From the NCBI RefSeq assembly GCF_900964775.1, contig NC_041806.1:16309232-16373231 (forward strand): a DNA stretch of 64,000 nt, written 5' to 3'. Positions 47,185 through 57,949 of this stretch are shown one piece after another; positions within the stretch are counted from its first letter, which is position 1, and every line of letters begins with the position of its first letter. A program made the position numbers and the translations under genes. The notes under the pieces were generated by a model. That model worked only from the letters and a program-made list of their open reading frames with translations. It had not been told where the DNA came from and searched no databases. Source of the stretch: Scleropages formosus. Its lineage: Eukaryota > Chordata > Actinopteri > Osteoglossiformes > Osteoglossidae.

Positions 47185-49179
47185 CATCTGAAGATTTAGA
47201 AGATCCTAATTATTCCCTGCTATGAGTGGGCAAGCTGAGTTTAGCAGAGGTGTTCCTGATTTACAAACACTATTAAGCTAGGGTAAAAAGTGCAAAATAG
47301 ATTTCTGGTTGTAGGAGTATCTGTACAAAGAAACTGACAGTCTGTCAGGCACCTGAAATTCTGGGTAAAACATAATGCTTGAGGAGTAACACATTTTATT
47401 CATACACCTACCATACATGTGGCATCGGTTGACCAGCACCTCCTCGGTTTGTGAACTGACGGGGTTGGACGCAGTGCAGGAGTAGACTCCCCCCTGGGAA
47501 TCGCTGACCGTCAGGGTCTCTCTGCCCTCCACACCAGGGATCTCCCGATTGTCTCTTTTCCAGGAGAGCATCTCCACGCTGCCGTTCACAAGGCACCTCA
47601 GAGTGACATTGCAGGTGGTGTTCTCTGGACTGTAGCTCACCTGGGACTGCACTGACACTGACACTATCCTCTCTGTCCACACCACAACACAAGGAAATGT
47701 GAGCAATCATAGAAAAGTGCTCTCTGTTAATGCATGGTTCACCTTACATTTACATTTATTCATTTGCAGACGCTTTTCTCCAAAGCGACGTGCATCTAGA
47801 GAAATACAACGCACGAACATTTACACCATACATGAGCATGAGAGATCATGGGCGAAGTGAGTCTGAAAAAGGTGATTTTTCAGACCCTTGTTGAATGTAG
47901 ACAGAGTTCCAGCAGTTATGAGTGAGAGGGGGAGGTCATTCCATCACAACAGAGCAGGGTCTGAGAACCTCCGTGCTTTACTTTTCATTCGGGGGACCAC
48001 CAAGCGAGCAGATGTGGAAAGAGCAAAGCGGTCTGCTTGGGGTATAGCGGTTGATAGCTGGGAGCAGTTCTATTGATGCATTTGTAGGCAATAACCAGGG
48101 TCTTTACCAGTCCTACCAGTCCTTCTCACCAAAGTGTACACAAGAAGAGTTCTTGAAAATTCTCTCACCGTAAACATGAAGTATTGTTGACATTGTTGGG
48201 GCTGAATTCAACTTTTGAAAAACATACTCTCCACCATCAGTTGCTCTTGCAGGGTAAATGGTTAAAGACCAAGTTTTCTCATCCACTGAAATTCTTCCTT
48301 TATATTGTGACATTATTACTTGTGTCTTTTTATTTTTTATTTGAATGATAATATTTTTATCTTTTTTCCACTGCATCAGGATCGAATGGCTTTTATCTCC
48401 CAGTCCTGTGTGAAGCACAACTGATTCTCCAGCAACTCCGTTTATTGCTGTTGATTTCATCCCTAAGATGGGCAACGCCAGCACTGGGGAGACAATAATA
48501 CCTCATGAGTAAATAGCACAGTAGTAGAAGTGCAGCAACACAGTATCAGCTGAATCAAATAAAACATCAATTTCTGCATAAGATTCAATGGGAAACACAA
48601 ACTAGACAAGAGCATTTTCAGCATCACAGTACAATGTTTCCCTTTACATAAATTTACTTGTTTCTCTTTACACCAAGCTATATGGTATTGGATCTACAAA
48701 ACATAGGATGCAATTGATTTAACAATATCAGTTATGCAGAGAAAAAACCCACCACTGACAAGGCCACAGTTCCAGAATAAACGATAAATACATTCATTAA
48801 AAGTAGTGAGTCCATTTGTTAATGCACACTACAAAACACAGACATACATATCAGTTCCGTTTCACCGAGACTAACTGGAATTGTTAGTAATCAGTGTTTA
48901 GGATATAAACTGAGCCAAACAAAGGAAATTGTGTAATTGTGTTGGTGCTAAAATGCATCCATCCATGGAAACAATAGTAAAGTACACAGTGACCACAGTA
49001 AAGTACTAAAATGTGCATATTTTACAAGGCTCATTTGCATTTTGCTGACAGCTCTGCCTACATGCCCTAGGTCTTAATGACCATGGTGAAAAAGGAGGTG
49101 AGGCAGGACGCTTACCGAGTGTGATCACGAACTCCAGCAGAAGAGGACAGAAGCAACACCACAGAGGTGAGGTGGACAT
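42389..49179 (-). CDS. SLAM-family receptor B with three switch-type tyrosine motifs, 319 aa
   Basis: Type I leukocyte receptor of the SLAM family. Coding exons in transcript order are 49179-49116, 48483-48169, 47672-47412, 46674-46564, 43090-43026, 42758-42690 and 42463-42389. All are GT-AG and the frame closes at 960 nt. Signal peptide 1-21; V domain 22-126 lacking the canonical disulfide; C2 domain 127-213 with four cysteines and CTASNPVSS; transmembrane segment 224-245; tail 246-319. The tail holds TVYAEI (257-262) and TLYDTV (303-308), which fit the ITSM consensus TxYxx[V/I], and TCYDTL (286-291), a close variant. In known family members these recruit SAP/EAT-2 or SHP phosphatases. Length matches human SLAM members (about 330-345 aa). 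One intron holds a Tc1 element split by an L2 LINE. Human orthology is not resolvable. Confidence 0.9.
44452..46143 (-). mobile_element. 5'-truncated L2-type LINE nested in the Tc1 element
   Basis: The 3' end with ACATTTACTCATTTAGCAGA lies at 44452-44520. A minus-strand open frame of 285 codons (45286-46143) gives the reverse transcriptase: SAAFDTVNHWILL, GVPQGSVLGPLLFFIYTSSL, the intact catalytic YADD in YCYADDPQLF, and LNLSKTEILYLPAG. It is cut off at its 5' end and interrupted downstream by an inverted copy of its own 3' UTR (45026-45181), so it cannot move itself. It is the best preserved LINE frame in the window. Confidence 0.9.
44618..45181. repeat. Perfect 156-bp inverted repeat with 252-bp spacer
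   Basis: Arms at 44618-44773 and 45026-45181 are exact reverse complements by eye. The right arm, with a few extra bases, sits between two copies of GTACACAGTAG (45002-45012 and 45183-45193), which looks like a target-site duplication inside the L2 coding part. Transcribed within receptor B pre-mRNA, it would form a long hairpin. Confidence 0.9.
46936..47178 (+). mobile_element. tRNA-derived SINE with long TG tail and target-site duplication
   Basis: Full-length copy ending in about 20 TG units, flanked by TATATCATCTG repeats near 46926-46936 and 47180-47190. It lies in an intron of receptor B. Confidence 0.88.
47403..48598. repeat. Near-identical block shared with gene C (copy 1)
   Basis: This block matches 55191-56365. 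It starts 9 bp past the donor of the C2-domain exon and ends about 115 bp beyond the V-domain exon. By eye it differs by seven substitutions (all in 48315-48383), one 20-bp deletion in the other copy, and a few changes near the right edge. The flanks are only weakly similar. Confidence 0.92.
47742..48112 (-). mobile_element. L2-type LINE 3' end in the intron between Ig exons of gene B
   Basis: TTACATTTATTCATTTGCAG and ACGCTTTTCTCCAAAGCGAC mark the 3' end. It is followed by the L2 3' coding region (GACAGAGTTCCAGCAGTTAT, then GTGAGAGGGGGAGGTCATTC). The same insertion is present in gene C, so it predates the duplication or conversion. Confidence 0.8.
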
Positions 49180-49720
49180 TTTGCATGAGTGTCAACAATG
49201 ACATGGTTTCCTTACTGAGCTCAAAACCGATTTCCTCTACAGCCCACACAGGGGGTGGGGGTTGGAAGAGCTCCTCCCAGGAATCTTGTCTCTTGTGCTC
49301 TTGTCTCCTCTCCTCTCCTCTCCTCTTCTCTTTTGAAGATGCCTTTTGAGTGCAATCCAGGCTGTAGGAGGGAAATTCCTACTTGTTAATCTCCGCAACC
49401 TGAGTGCCCATGTAGAGGCTGTGAAAAGAGGAAATCAAGACGAGGACGTTTCTCTTCTGCGCTCAGCCCCAGCCACGTCACGTACAGCCGAACCAAGGAA
49501 TTGTGCATCACCATATAATTTGTACCAGAAATCAAATTCCACACCATACTTTTGACGCTTACATACATTTCCACATTCACATAATTCGGGTCGCTTCTGT
49601 AAACGCAGTAACGCACTGGCCCACATGCATGGATAGGTGTGTCGTGTTGCTGTTCCTAAACGTGTCATGTGCCTGGCGTGGCTCTTGAAGAGCCCATGTG
49701 AAAAGGAAGGGGAACTCATC
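49180..49720 (-). promoter_or_regulatory. Upstream region of receptor B
   Basis: Contains a (CCTCT)n run at 49304-49327 and GGAA-core motifs such as AAAGAGGAAATC (49425-49436) that could bind PU.1/ETS factors, common in leukocyte genes. There is no TATA box at a fitting distance. Motif-level evidence only. 49720-50750 holds nothing else I recognise. Confidence 0.25.
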
Positions 49721-50760
49721 AGACAGAGTGGAAAAACCCAGTAAACGCTGTGCTATCAGTACTGACGTGGTTTGCTGTCACTGAACGCCAGCGATACACA
49801 GTCACTTTTAGCAGCCTGACGCTCAGATCGTTGTGAACCAGACAGGATGCGATGTAACCGTGGCTGGACTGTCAGATGTCAAACAAGAAAAGCATAGGAC
49901 CACATATGACGAAGAAATTCGAGGAGACTGAGAGGGAGGTCAGTGCCTTACAAGGGACACTTGAGTAATTCTCAACCCATTCATTTACAAGCGCCAACTA
50001 ATGAAATGTATACGTGAGCATTTCCTCTACATATATAATAAATGTATACGTAAGCATTTCCATTTTGATCACCTTTATGAGTAAAATTCCTGTTTAAAGC
50101 CTGCGTGATTTCGGGGAGATCAGCCCTGTGTCGCTGTATAGAGCTGCTTATTGGAACAGGAACATCCCCGACTTGACCCGATGTGATCAAATGAACTGCG
50201 CACATTTCTGTAGAAATATTTTGATTTGGTTTCAGTTCTCTTTCCTCTAGGGTCAAAGTTATCAGTAAACTGGGGAAGACTGCAGGGCTTCCAGTTAATA
50301 ATGTACCACAGTAACCTTTATCTTCTCTTTGGTTCCTAATAAGAATATACTCGCACCTTTCTGTGTGGTGATGTGTGACTTTTCAAAGGAAGGAGCCTTT
50401 CAGATCAAACCACATGGCACCCCCGCCCCCCCCACATCACATCTGCATCTTTCTCACAACATTTTATCAGTTGTGTTAGCAGTGTCAGGCTGACTTCATT
50501 GTCTTGTAAATGAGAGGGGCCTCAGTAACCACAATACTTACACTGAAATACCCACTTTGAAAGTCCTTGCAGATGTTTACGAAAAATCTGCAGAATTGCG
50601 AAGCCACCGAAGCAACATGTGAACACTTTTGTGCTCTGTGTACACTCATGGACATATTCTGAAGAGGTATGGGTGGTATAGATAGTCAATTAAAATCTAA
50701 TAAGATGGTTGGTGGATTGAGGTAGTTGGTATAGGTATTGAGAAAGAAATGAGTACTGTT

Positions 50761-50965
50761 GAGGGGGTGTGGTGGTGCAGCGGGTTTGGCTGGGTACTAC
50801 TCTTGGGTGGGTCTGGGGTTCGAGTCCCGCATGGGGTGCCTTGTGATAGACTGGCACTCTGTCCTGGGTGTGTCCCCTCCAGCTCTGCGCCCTGTGTTGC
50901 CGGGCCAGGCTCTGGCTTGCTGTGACCCTGCTCGGGACAAGCAGTTTGTGTGTGTGTGTGTGTGA
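50761..50965 (+). mobile_element. tRNA-derived SINE with perfect target-site duplication
   Basis: Nearly full-length copy with a TG tail, flanked by GAGTACTGTTG (50751-50761 and 50966-50976). Confidence 0.92.
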
Positions 50966-51439
50966 GAGTACTGTTGGCATGGTCAGTTTGTGTCCAGCCC
51001 CCATAATCTTAGCACAAGGCTTTTAACATCTTACCTTGTGTATTATTGTATATTACTGCTAATATCACACTTCTATTTAGTTCCAATATCATATGACAAT
51101 AAACTGCAATTTTACCTCTTTTCACTGCTAGTGCTTTTACCACAGTAGCTCAGGTTGGAGACTTCAGTCAAGGGAGCGGCAGCAGGGACTGTAAAGGTCC
51201 CAAAGCGCGGCACTGAAACCGTCTCTGACAGTCAAAATATTGAACTTATCTCTTCGTTTCAGTTCAGTTTTCCATGGCTTTGTCTTAAATGTTTTACTGG
51301 TTGTTCTGGTAACCTCCACTTATAGAGGAAGAGGTATACTTTGTGTTACTGTGCTTTCAGAAATTCCTTCCGCTTCAGGTCCCGATTCAAGTAGTGCTGC
51401 TGTAAGAAATGTATGCTGTTATGAGTCGCACTACTGCAT

Positions 51440-51725
51440 CAAAGTGCCTGTGCTGTTTGGCTGTAGGTTTGAATGTGACTCAGTCTTTGTGAAATTTGCA
51501 TGTTCTTCCAACGTCTGTGAGGGTGTGCTCCTGTTTCTTCCCACAGTCCAAAGACATGCAGCTCAGGTGGACTGGTGACTCTAAACTGCTGTGTGTGTCC
51601 ATGTGTGTGTGTGTCTACCCTGTGATGGACTGGTATCTCATCCAGGGTGTATCACTTGTTGCCTTACTGCCTGGGATTCCAGGATAGGCTCTGAACTGCT
51701 GTGACCCTAATCAGGACAAACAGGA
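51440..51725 (+). mobile_element. Fish interspersed repeat (same family as at 8.1 kb)
   Basis: GGTTTGAATGTGACTC, then AAATTTGCATGTTCTTCC, TTCTTCCCACAGTCCAAAGA and CTGTGATGGACTGGTATCTC. This is the longest copy in the window and shows the 3' half of the unit. Confidence 0.65.
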
Positions 51726-51829
51726 GAGATGTATTACTTCAAAGGGATGTACAGAACATCTCAGGCAGCAATACAATAGGGCATCACACCAACAGAAGGA
51801 GAGAGCTGGATACAGACACATGACGCTTG

Positions 51830-52475
51830 AGTACAGTCAGTCAGTCTCATACCACGGTATAAACCAGTGTACATTACGTGAGTAGCTCCATATAGAGTTT
51901 TTTAAAATGATTATTAAACACATTTTTATGGAGCTCATAGGAGATCAGGGGAGAAGTGGCTTTAGAAGAGATGTGTTTTGAGCCCCCTCTTGAATGTTGA
52001 GAGAGATTCAGCAGTTCTGAGTGACAGAGGGAGGTCACTCCAGCACATTGGAGCCAGAACCAAAAACCTTTGGGCTTCTAAATTTGGACCTCTTGGGTGT
52101 CTGAAGGAGGGCGGCGCGGTGGTACAGCGGGTTTGGCTGGGGTTCAAGTTCTGCTTAGGGTGCTTTGCAGTGGACTAGCGTCTTGTCCAGGGTGTGTCCC
52201 CGCCCCCTTCGGCATTGTGCCCCGTGTTAGGCTCCGGTTCGCCGCGACCCCGCTTGGCACAAGTGGTTTCCAAAAGTGTGTGTGTCAGAAACACCAAGAG
52301 ATGGAGGAGCACAGTGCTGTCGTTGGGCTGTAGCGAGTGATCAGCTCCTATAGGTATCGGCAACAGATCCACTGATGGTTTTGTAGGCCATAAGCAGAGT
52401 CTTGAATTTGATGCAGGTGGCTGCAAGAAGCCCATGGAGTGAATAATAAGTGAATATTCTGCAAGTGAGCTACGC
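51830..52475 (-). mobile_element. L2-type LINE fragment split by a tRNA-derived SINE
   Basis: L2 3' coding sequence (GAGATTCAGCAGTTCTGAGT and others) runs to about 52105, is interrupted by a plus-strand SINE at 52106-52282, and resumes with AGAAACACCAAGAGATGGAG through TCTTGAATTTGATGCAGGTG. The SINE is therefore younger than the LINE fragment. Confidence 0.75.
52106..52282 (+). mobile_element. tRNA-derived SINE nested in an L2 fragment
   Basis: GGCGCGGTGGTACAGCGGGT head, shortened middle, GTTAGGCTCCGGTTCGCCG and a short TG tail. It has internal deletions compared with the full copies. Confidence 0.8.
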
Positions 52476-52804
52476 AACTGAAAGGCAACCACTTGCTGTA
52501 CCATGTTTTTAGAATGGGTGTGGCATTCATCTGCACCGAGACTGACATCCTTTGGTAGTCAAGGATGACAACATGTTCTTCTAATATAAATGAATATGTA
52601 GTCAATATACTGTAAGTTCTGGTTTATCCAGCTTTACTGCAAAACAAGGCAAATGTGTATATACTAGTAAGAAGTGAGATTCACCATTAAATTACATAAG
52701 TGGTTAAAAAAAAAAAGAGTTTACTTCATTTGATGTTAATTAACTGCTTTGTCAATCAAGGCAGGAGGGAACTGCACAGAACCTGGAAGTGGTCAACATC
52801 AAGG

Positions 52805-53150
52805 TCACTGTTTGCTGCTTACTCACTGCTTACTCACCACTAAATGACTTCTTAATCACCTCTTACTCACTGCTTCCTCACCACTGACTTCTTACCTTTT
52901 ACTCACTACTTCCTCACCACTGACTTCTTACTTACCTCTTACTCACTGCTTACTCACCACTAACTGACTTCTTACTCACTGCTTACTCACCACTAAATGA
53001 CTTCTTACTTACCTCTTACTCACTGCTTCCTCACCACTGACTTCTTACTTACCTCTTACTCACTGCTTACTCACCACTAACTGACTTCTTACTCACTGCT
53101 TCCTTACCACTAACTGGCTTAACTCACGGCTAACTCACAGCTTACTTACT
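52805..53150 (-). repeat. Minisatellite of splice-donor-like units downstream of gene C
   Basis: Tandem repeats on the plus strand of the type TTACTCACTGCTTACTCACC mixed with ACTAACTGACTTC. Read on the minus strand, the coding strand of gene C, they give repeated GTGAGTAAG and GTAAGTAAG, resembling consensus 5' splice sites. The array begins about 30 bp beyond the gene C stop codon. Confidence 0.85.
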
Positions 53151-53179
53151 TTCTCTACCTTCTCGTCCGTCATTGTAAA

Positions 53180-56100
53180 CTATTCCATTTCTGAAGGGTC
53201 AGCATGTGCTTCTTTTGTAACTGTAGCTGGAAGAAAAGAAAAATGCTTGGCGTGAACGCTGTACAGTTGTCATTTAATATTTACACTCTAACTTTGAGTA
53301 ATTTACAGACTTGAGTTCATTCCTACCTTTACATTGTTCCCAGAGGTAGAACACCAGTATGATGGACATCAGAGATCCAATTTGAACCACAGAAACAATG
53401 AGGATGCTGGTGAGACTGGGAGTGGCTGTGCCTGAAATAACACAAAAAACAGCTATTAAATTATAAATTGCAGACTCTGGTGAATACTAAAAAAGCAAAA
53501 GAACACCCACTGTAACAAAAGTTTTAAAAAATAACTTAAATTTACCAAATGTTATGAGTTATACTTTTGCTATGCCCGCAGTAATTAATACTTGATTGAA
53601 TACTTTATGAAGTTCACTAAAATTTTGGATTAGCCTTCTGTCTTTATCAAACCTGTTTGTGTTCTGCATTTCACTGACATTCATGACAAGTTAAAAAGCA
53701 TGTTGAATATTCACTACTGTGTGTTTCCAATTAATAGAGTAACACAGTTTTCTCCACCTTATGAAGGTAATGCATTCCTGGAAAGTCCTCTCTAAGGTGA
53801 ATTCTCAGAATTCATTGACATAATTATCATTAGTTCAAATGGTATTTTTAATGGGTTCCTGAGACCCAAAATTGACAGCCATCAAAATACCATAAAAATA
53901 TCACGGTATGTCCCATTAACCAGACTACATGATTTCCAGTACCGATGTCTAAGGACAACTGTTATTATTCATTTACTGTTTGGGTCTCTGTTGGTCTTTG
54001 GGAGTCACTGCATTTTAATGAGACAAAAATGTCGTATATTTATGGAACTTTTCATTTGCTATTCCCTTCGCTTGTTCATTGAAAATGGGGAGCAGGGAAA
54101 AAAGTGAGTGTACTGACGGCGCTGAAAACAAAACCAAAAGGCAACAGATTTAGAAATGGGAATAAAAATACAGTGAGTCCTCTATTAAAGAGCTTAATTG
54201 GGGCTCAGAGTTGGTTTGTTACTCGAAAAGTTTGTTAGTCGAATGCAACACAAAGTGGGACAAAGGCTCAATATTTATATTTCCACTCTTTTCCAATCCC
54301 ATCCACAGCTCTAGGAATGAGCTCTGAATTTATACTGATATATTTTCAAACAATTCAGTATACAAACACACACATATTGTCTGAAGCCACTTGTCCCTAG
54401 CGGGGATTGCAGGGAGCCGGAGCCCAACCTGGCAACACGGTGCAAAGGTGGAGGGGACACACCCAGGACAGGACGCCAGTCCATCACAGGGCATCCCAAG
54501 CAGGACTCGAACCCCAGACCCACCAGAAAGCAGGACCTGGCCAAACCAGCTGTGCCACCACGCCCCCCCCCCTCAATATAGTGTAGTATTTTAAAAATGT
54601 TTAAACATGAAAAAACACGTGTATGTAACACACTTTGCATTATATACTCTGTTACAGTGTTACATGGAAACCTAAGGTCCATCACATTGCTACAGTGAAG
54701 TGCCAGTGCAGTGCCAGTGCTACAGTGAATATCAGGGCAAATGTTTGTCATGGGGGGGGTGCGTTGGCACATAGTGGTGTGGTGGGTTCAACCTGTGCCC
54801 GCTGTGTGGCAGGTGTGGGGCTCAAGCCCTGCCTGGGGTGCCTTGCGACAGACTGGAGTTCCATCCTGGGTGTGTCCGTCAACCCTTCGGCCTTCCGCCC
54901 TGTGCTGCCGGGTTAGGCCCTGGGTCGCCGCAATCTCACTCGGGACAAGCGGTTGTTGACATTGGATGGATAGATGTTTGTTATGAAGATTCTACACAGC
55001 AGGTCTGAGTCCCATCAAGCATTTGTGGTGGTATGGAGGAACAGTTGAAGTGGGAAAAAAAAAAGTCGGTCCAGTCAAACACACTACTTTCCTAATTTTT
55101 CTGACATGTGTAAAACAGTTTCACCCCTCACAGGACATTGTGCAATATAAAAATAATCATTAAAACCTGAAAATGTTTCATTACTCTCCTTACACCTACC
55201 ATACATGTGGCATCGGTTGACCAGCACCTCCTCGGTTTGTGAACTGACGGGGTTGGACGCAGTGCAGGAGTAGACTCCCCCCTGGGAATCGCTGACCGTC
55301 AGGGTCTCTCTGCCCTCCACACCAGGGATCTCCCGATTGTCTCTTTTCCAGGAGAGCATCTCCACGCTGCCGTTCACAAGGCACCTCAGAGTGACATTGC
55401 AGGTGGTGTTCTCTGGACTGTAGCTCACCTGGGACTGCACTGACACTGACACTATCCTCTCTGTCCACACCACAACACAAGGAAATGTGAGCAATCATAG
55501 AAAAGTGCTCTCTGTTAATGCATGGTTCACCTTACATTTACATTTATTCATTTGCAGACGCTTTTCTCCAAATACAACGCACGAACATTTACACCATACA
55601 TGAGCATGAGAGATCATGGGCGAAGTGAGTCTGAAAAAGGTGATTTTTCAGACCCTTGTTGAATGTAGACAGAGTTCCAGCAGTTATGAGTGAGAGGGGG
55701 AGGTCATTCCATCACAACAGAGCAGGGTCTGAGAACCTCCGTGCTTTACTTTTCATTCGGGGGACCACCAAGCGAGCAGATGTGGAAAGAGCAAAGCGGT
55801 CTGCTTGGGGTATAGCGGTTGATAGCTGGGAGCAGTTCTATTGATGCATTTGTAGGCAATAACCAGGGTCTTTACCAGTCCTACCAGTCCTTCTCACCAA
55901 AGTGTACACAAGAAGAGTTCTTGAAAATTCTCTCACCGTAAACATGAAGTATTGTTGACATTGTTGGGGCTGAATTCAACTTTTGAAAAACATACTCTCC
56001 ACCATCAGTTGCTCTTGCAGGGTAAATGGTTAAAGACCAAGTTTTCTCATCCACTGAAATTCTTCCTTTATATTGTGACATTTTTACTTGTGTCTTATTA

Positions 56101-57414
56101 TTTTTTATTTGAATGATAATATTTTTATCCTTCATCCAGTGCATCAGGATTGAATGGCTTTTATCTCCCAGTCCTGTGTGAAGCACAACTGATTCTCCAG
56201 CAACTCCGTTTATTGCTGTTGATTTCATCCCTAAGATGGGCAACGCCAGCACTGGGGAGACAATAATACCTCATGAGTAAATAGCACAGTAGTAGAAGTG
56301 CAGCAACACAGTATCAGCTGGATCAAATAAAACATCAATTTCTGCATAAGATGCAGTTGGAAACATGAAAAACCATATTGACACCAAAAGATGTTTCCCT
56401 TTATACAAACCTTACACTGATCTGTACCAGAGATTACCTCAAGAAAACTGGTCCCAGCTGACAAAGTCCACCATCTATAAGACCAGCTTGCTGCAGTATT
56501 AATGACAAACTGTGTATATGAGTTAAAAATCACTCACACACACACACACACACACTGAAAGCTCTTGCCCCAAGCAGGGTTGCAGCAAGCCAGAGCATAA
56601 CCCGGCAACACAGAGCAGAGGGCTGGAGGGGGAGGGGACACACCCAGGAGGGGACGCCAGTCCATCACAAGACAGCCCAAGTGGGACTCAAACCCCAGAC
56701 CCACCAGAGAGCAGGCACAGGCCAAACCCGCTGCGCCACCGCACCCCGCTTTGAGTTGAAAATAAAATTGCAAAAGACTACAAAAAGCTTTATATAACAA
56801 AGATACAGATCAAATACATTGTGTCCATCAGCTTTGCCTCAGATAGGCACAAATGAGACCCATCACACACACATTTTCTGAACCGCTTGTCCCATACGGG
56901 GTCACGGTGAGCCGGAGCCTAACCCGGCAACACAGGGCGTAAGGCCAGAGGGGGAGGGGACACACCCAGGACAGGACACCAGTCCATCGCAAGGCACCCC
57001 AAGTGGGACTCGAACCCCAGACCCACCAGAGAGCAGGACCTGGTCCAACCCACTGCGCCACCACTCTGAGACCAATCAAAACCTAAAAATTTCAACTTAA
57101 TATTTCCTTATTCAAGCAAATGTACATACTAAGAGAAACTATAGAAGAGAGTAAAACATGAGGCCTGACATGTAGCCCTCTTTGTTACTCGAAACACACC
57201 ATGCTTGGACAGCACAGAGGAGTGCAGCGCTGCACAAATAACAAATGTTTTGAAGGCTCCGTTTGCATTTTGTTCACACTCCAGCCATTTCCTGATCTCA
57301 TTGTCTTGACGACCCTGCTGAACACGGAGGTGAGAAGCACATCGAAACAGGTGGGTGGGTAGGGCACTTACCAAGTGTGATCACACACTCCAACAGAAGA
57401 GACAAGCTGGTCAT
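53180..57414 (-). CDS. SLAM-family Ig protein C, short-tailed partner of receptor B, 256 aa
   Basis: Type I membrane protein whose two Ig domains nearly equal those of receptor B. Coding exons in transcript order are 57414-57372, 56251-55937, 55460-55200, 53431-53327 and 53226-53180. All are GT-AG and the frame closes at 771 nt. Signal peptide about 1-14; V domain 15-119; C2 domain 120-206, identical to that of B; transmembrane segment about 213-237; tail 242-256, ending in EME, without tyrosine or ITSM. No basic residue lies in the membrane segment, so DAP12-type adaptor pairing is not indicated. V-domain differences from B are Gln to His, Lys to Met, Lys to Asn and Ile to Lys, all near the C/C' strands. 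It could act as an adhesion partner, decoy or non-signalling counterpart. A longer tail through an unseen alternative exon cannot be excluded. Confidence 0.85.
54361..54572 (-). mobile_element. tRNA-derived SINE
   Basis: Reverse-complement copy (GAAGCCACTTGTCCCTAGCG, then GGACTCGAACCCCAGACCCA) inside the long intron of gene C before its transmembrane exon. Confidence 0.88.
54750..54962 (+). mobile_element. tRNA-derived SINE, diverged
   Basis: Plus-strand copy with GTGCGTTGGCACATAGTGG head, box B replaced by GGGGCTCAAGCCCTGC, GACAGACTGGAGTTCCATCC and GACAAGCGG end. More diverged than most copies. Confidence 0.8.
55191..56365. repeat. Near-identical block shared with gene B (copy 2)
   Basis: Partner of 47403-48598, in the same orientation, about 7.8 kb away. 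It lacks about 20 bp within the L2 fragment (near 55570). It includes the C2 and V exons of gene C and the intron between them. Confidence 0.92.
56534..56750 (-). mobile_element. tRNA-derived SINE
   Basis: Reverse-complement copy with a CA tail at its left edge, GGCTGGAGGGGGAGGGGACA centre and GCTGCGCCACCGCACCCC head. It lies in the first intron of gene C. Confidence 0.9.
56861..57066 (-). mobile_element. tRNA-derived SINE
   Basis: Reverse-complement copy (ACCGCTTGTCCCATACGGGG, then GGGACTCGAACCCCAGACCC, then CACTGCGCCACCACTC). Very similar to the 38.9-kb copy, so probably the same young subfamily. Confidence 0.9.
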
Positions 57415-57949
57415 TTTGCAAGCTTCACACCATAGGCTTTGACTCCTCGCTCACTTCTGGAAAGTTCTCTAGCACAGATGCTCGCCTTGCTTCATGAGCG
57501 TGTGCTTCTCCGCACTGCTAGTTCAGTTTTTGGCTTAACTTCCATACACTTTATTAAAAAGGAACTTAAAGGAAGTGGTGACAAAATCTCATGTGTAACA
57601 GTTTTCATCCATATCTTTCTGCTTACTGTCCTTATGAAACAGGAAATACAGAGCAGGAAGATTCGATGTCACACCCACCTCCATCTCGTAGGAGAAGCCA
57701 GTGAAACATGATGTGAAACACATCAGCCATTAGCCATTTTTGGCACCCCTCAGTGCATGATCATTTAGTTACGCACCGGAAAATACTAAACAATATTACG
57801 GTAAACAAGGTGGTAGCTCAGTTTGTTGCTCTAGAGGAATACTCTACAGTGTATTGTGAAGCACACTGTATTTGGCAGGCCTAACAAAACATATTTCCTT
57901 CTCACACCAATGAGGATGTAAACCCAAATATTCTGAATATGAAATATTC

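Noticed and set aside
55656-55844. Identical small frames at 47.9 and 55.7 kb, considered as a conserved exon
   Set aside because: They are antisense to an L2 LINE fragment and identical only because they lie in the duplicated block.
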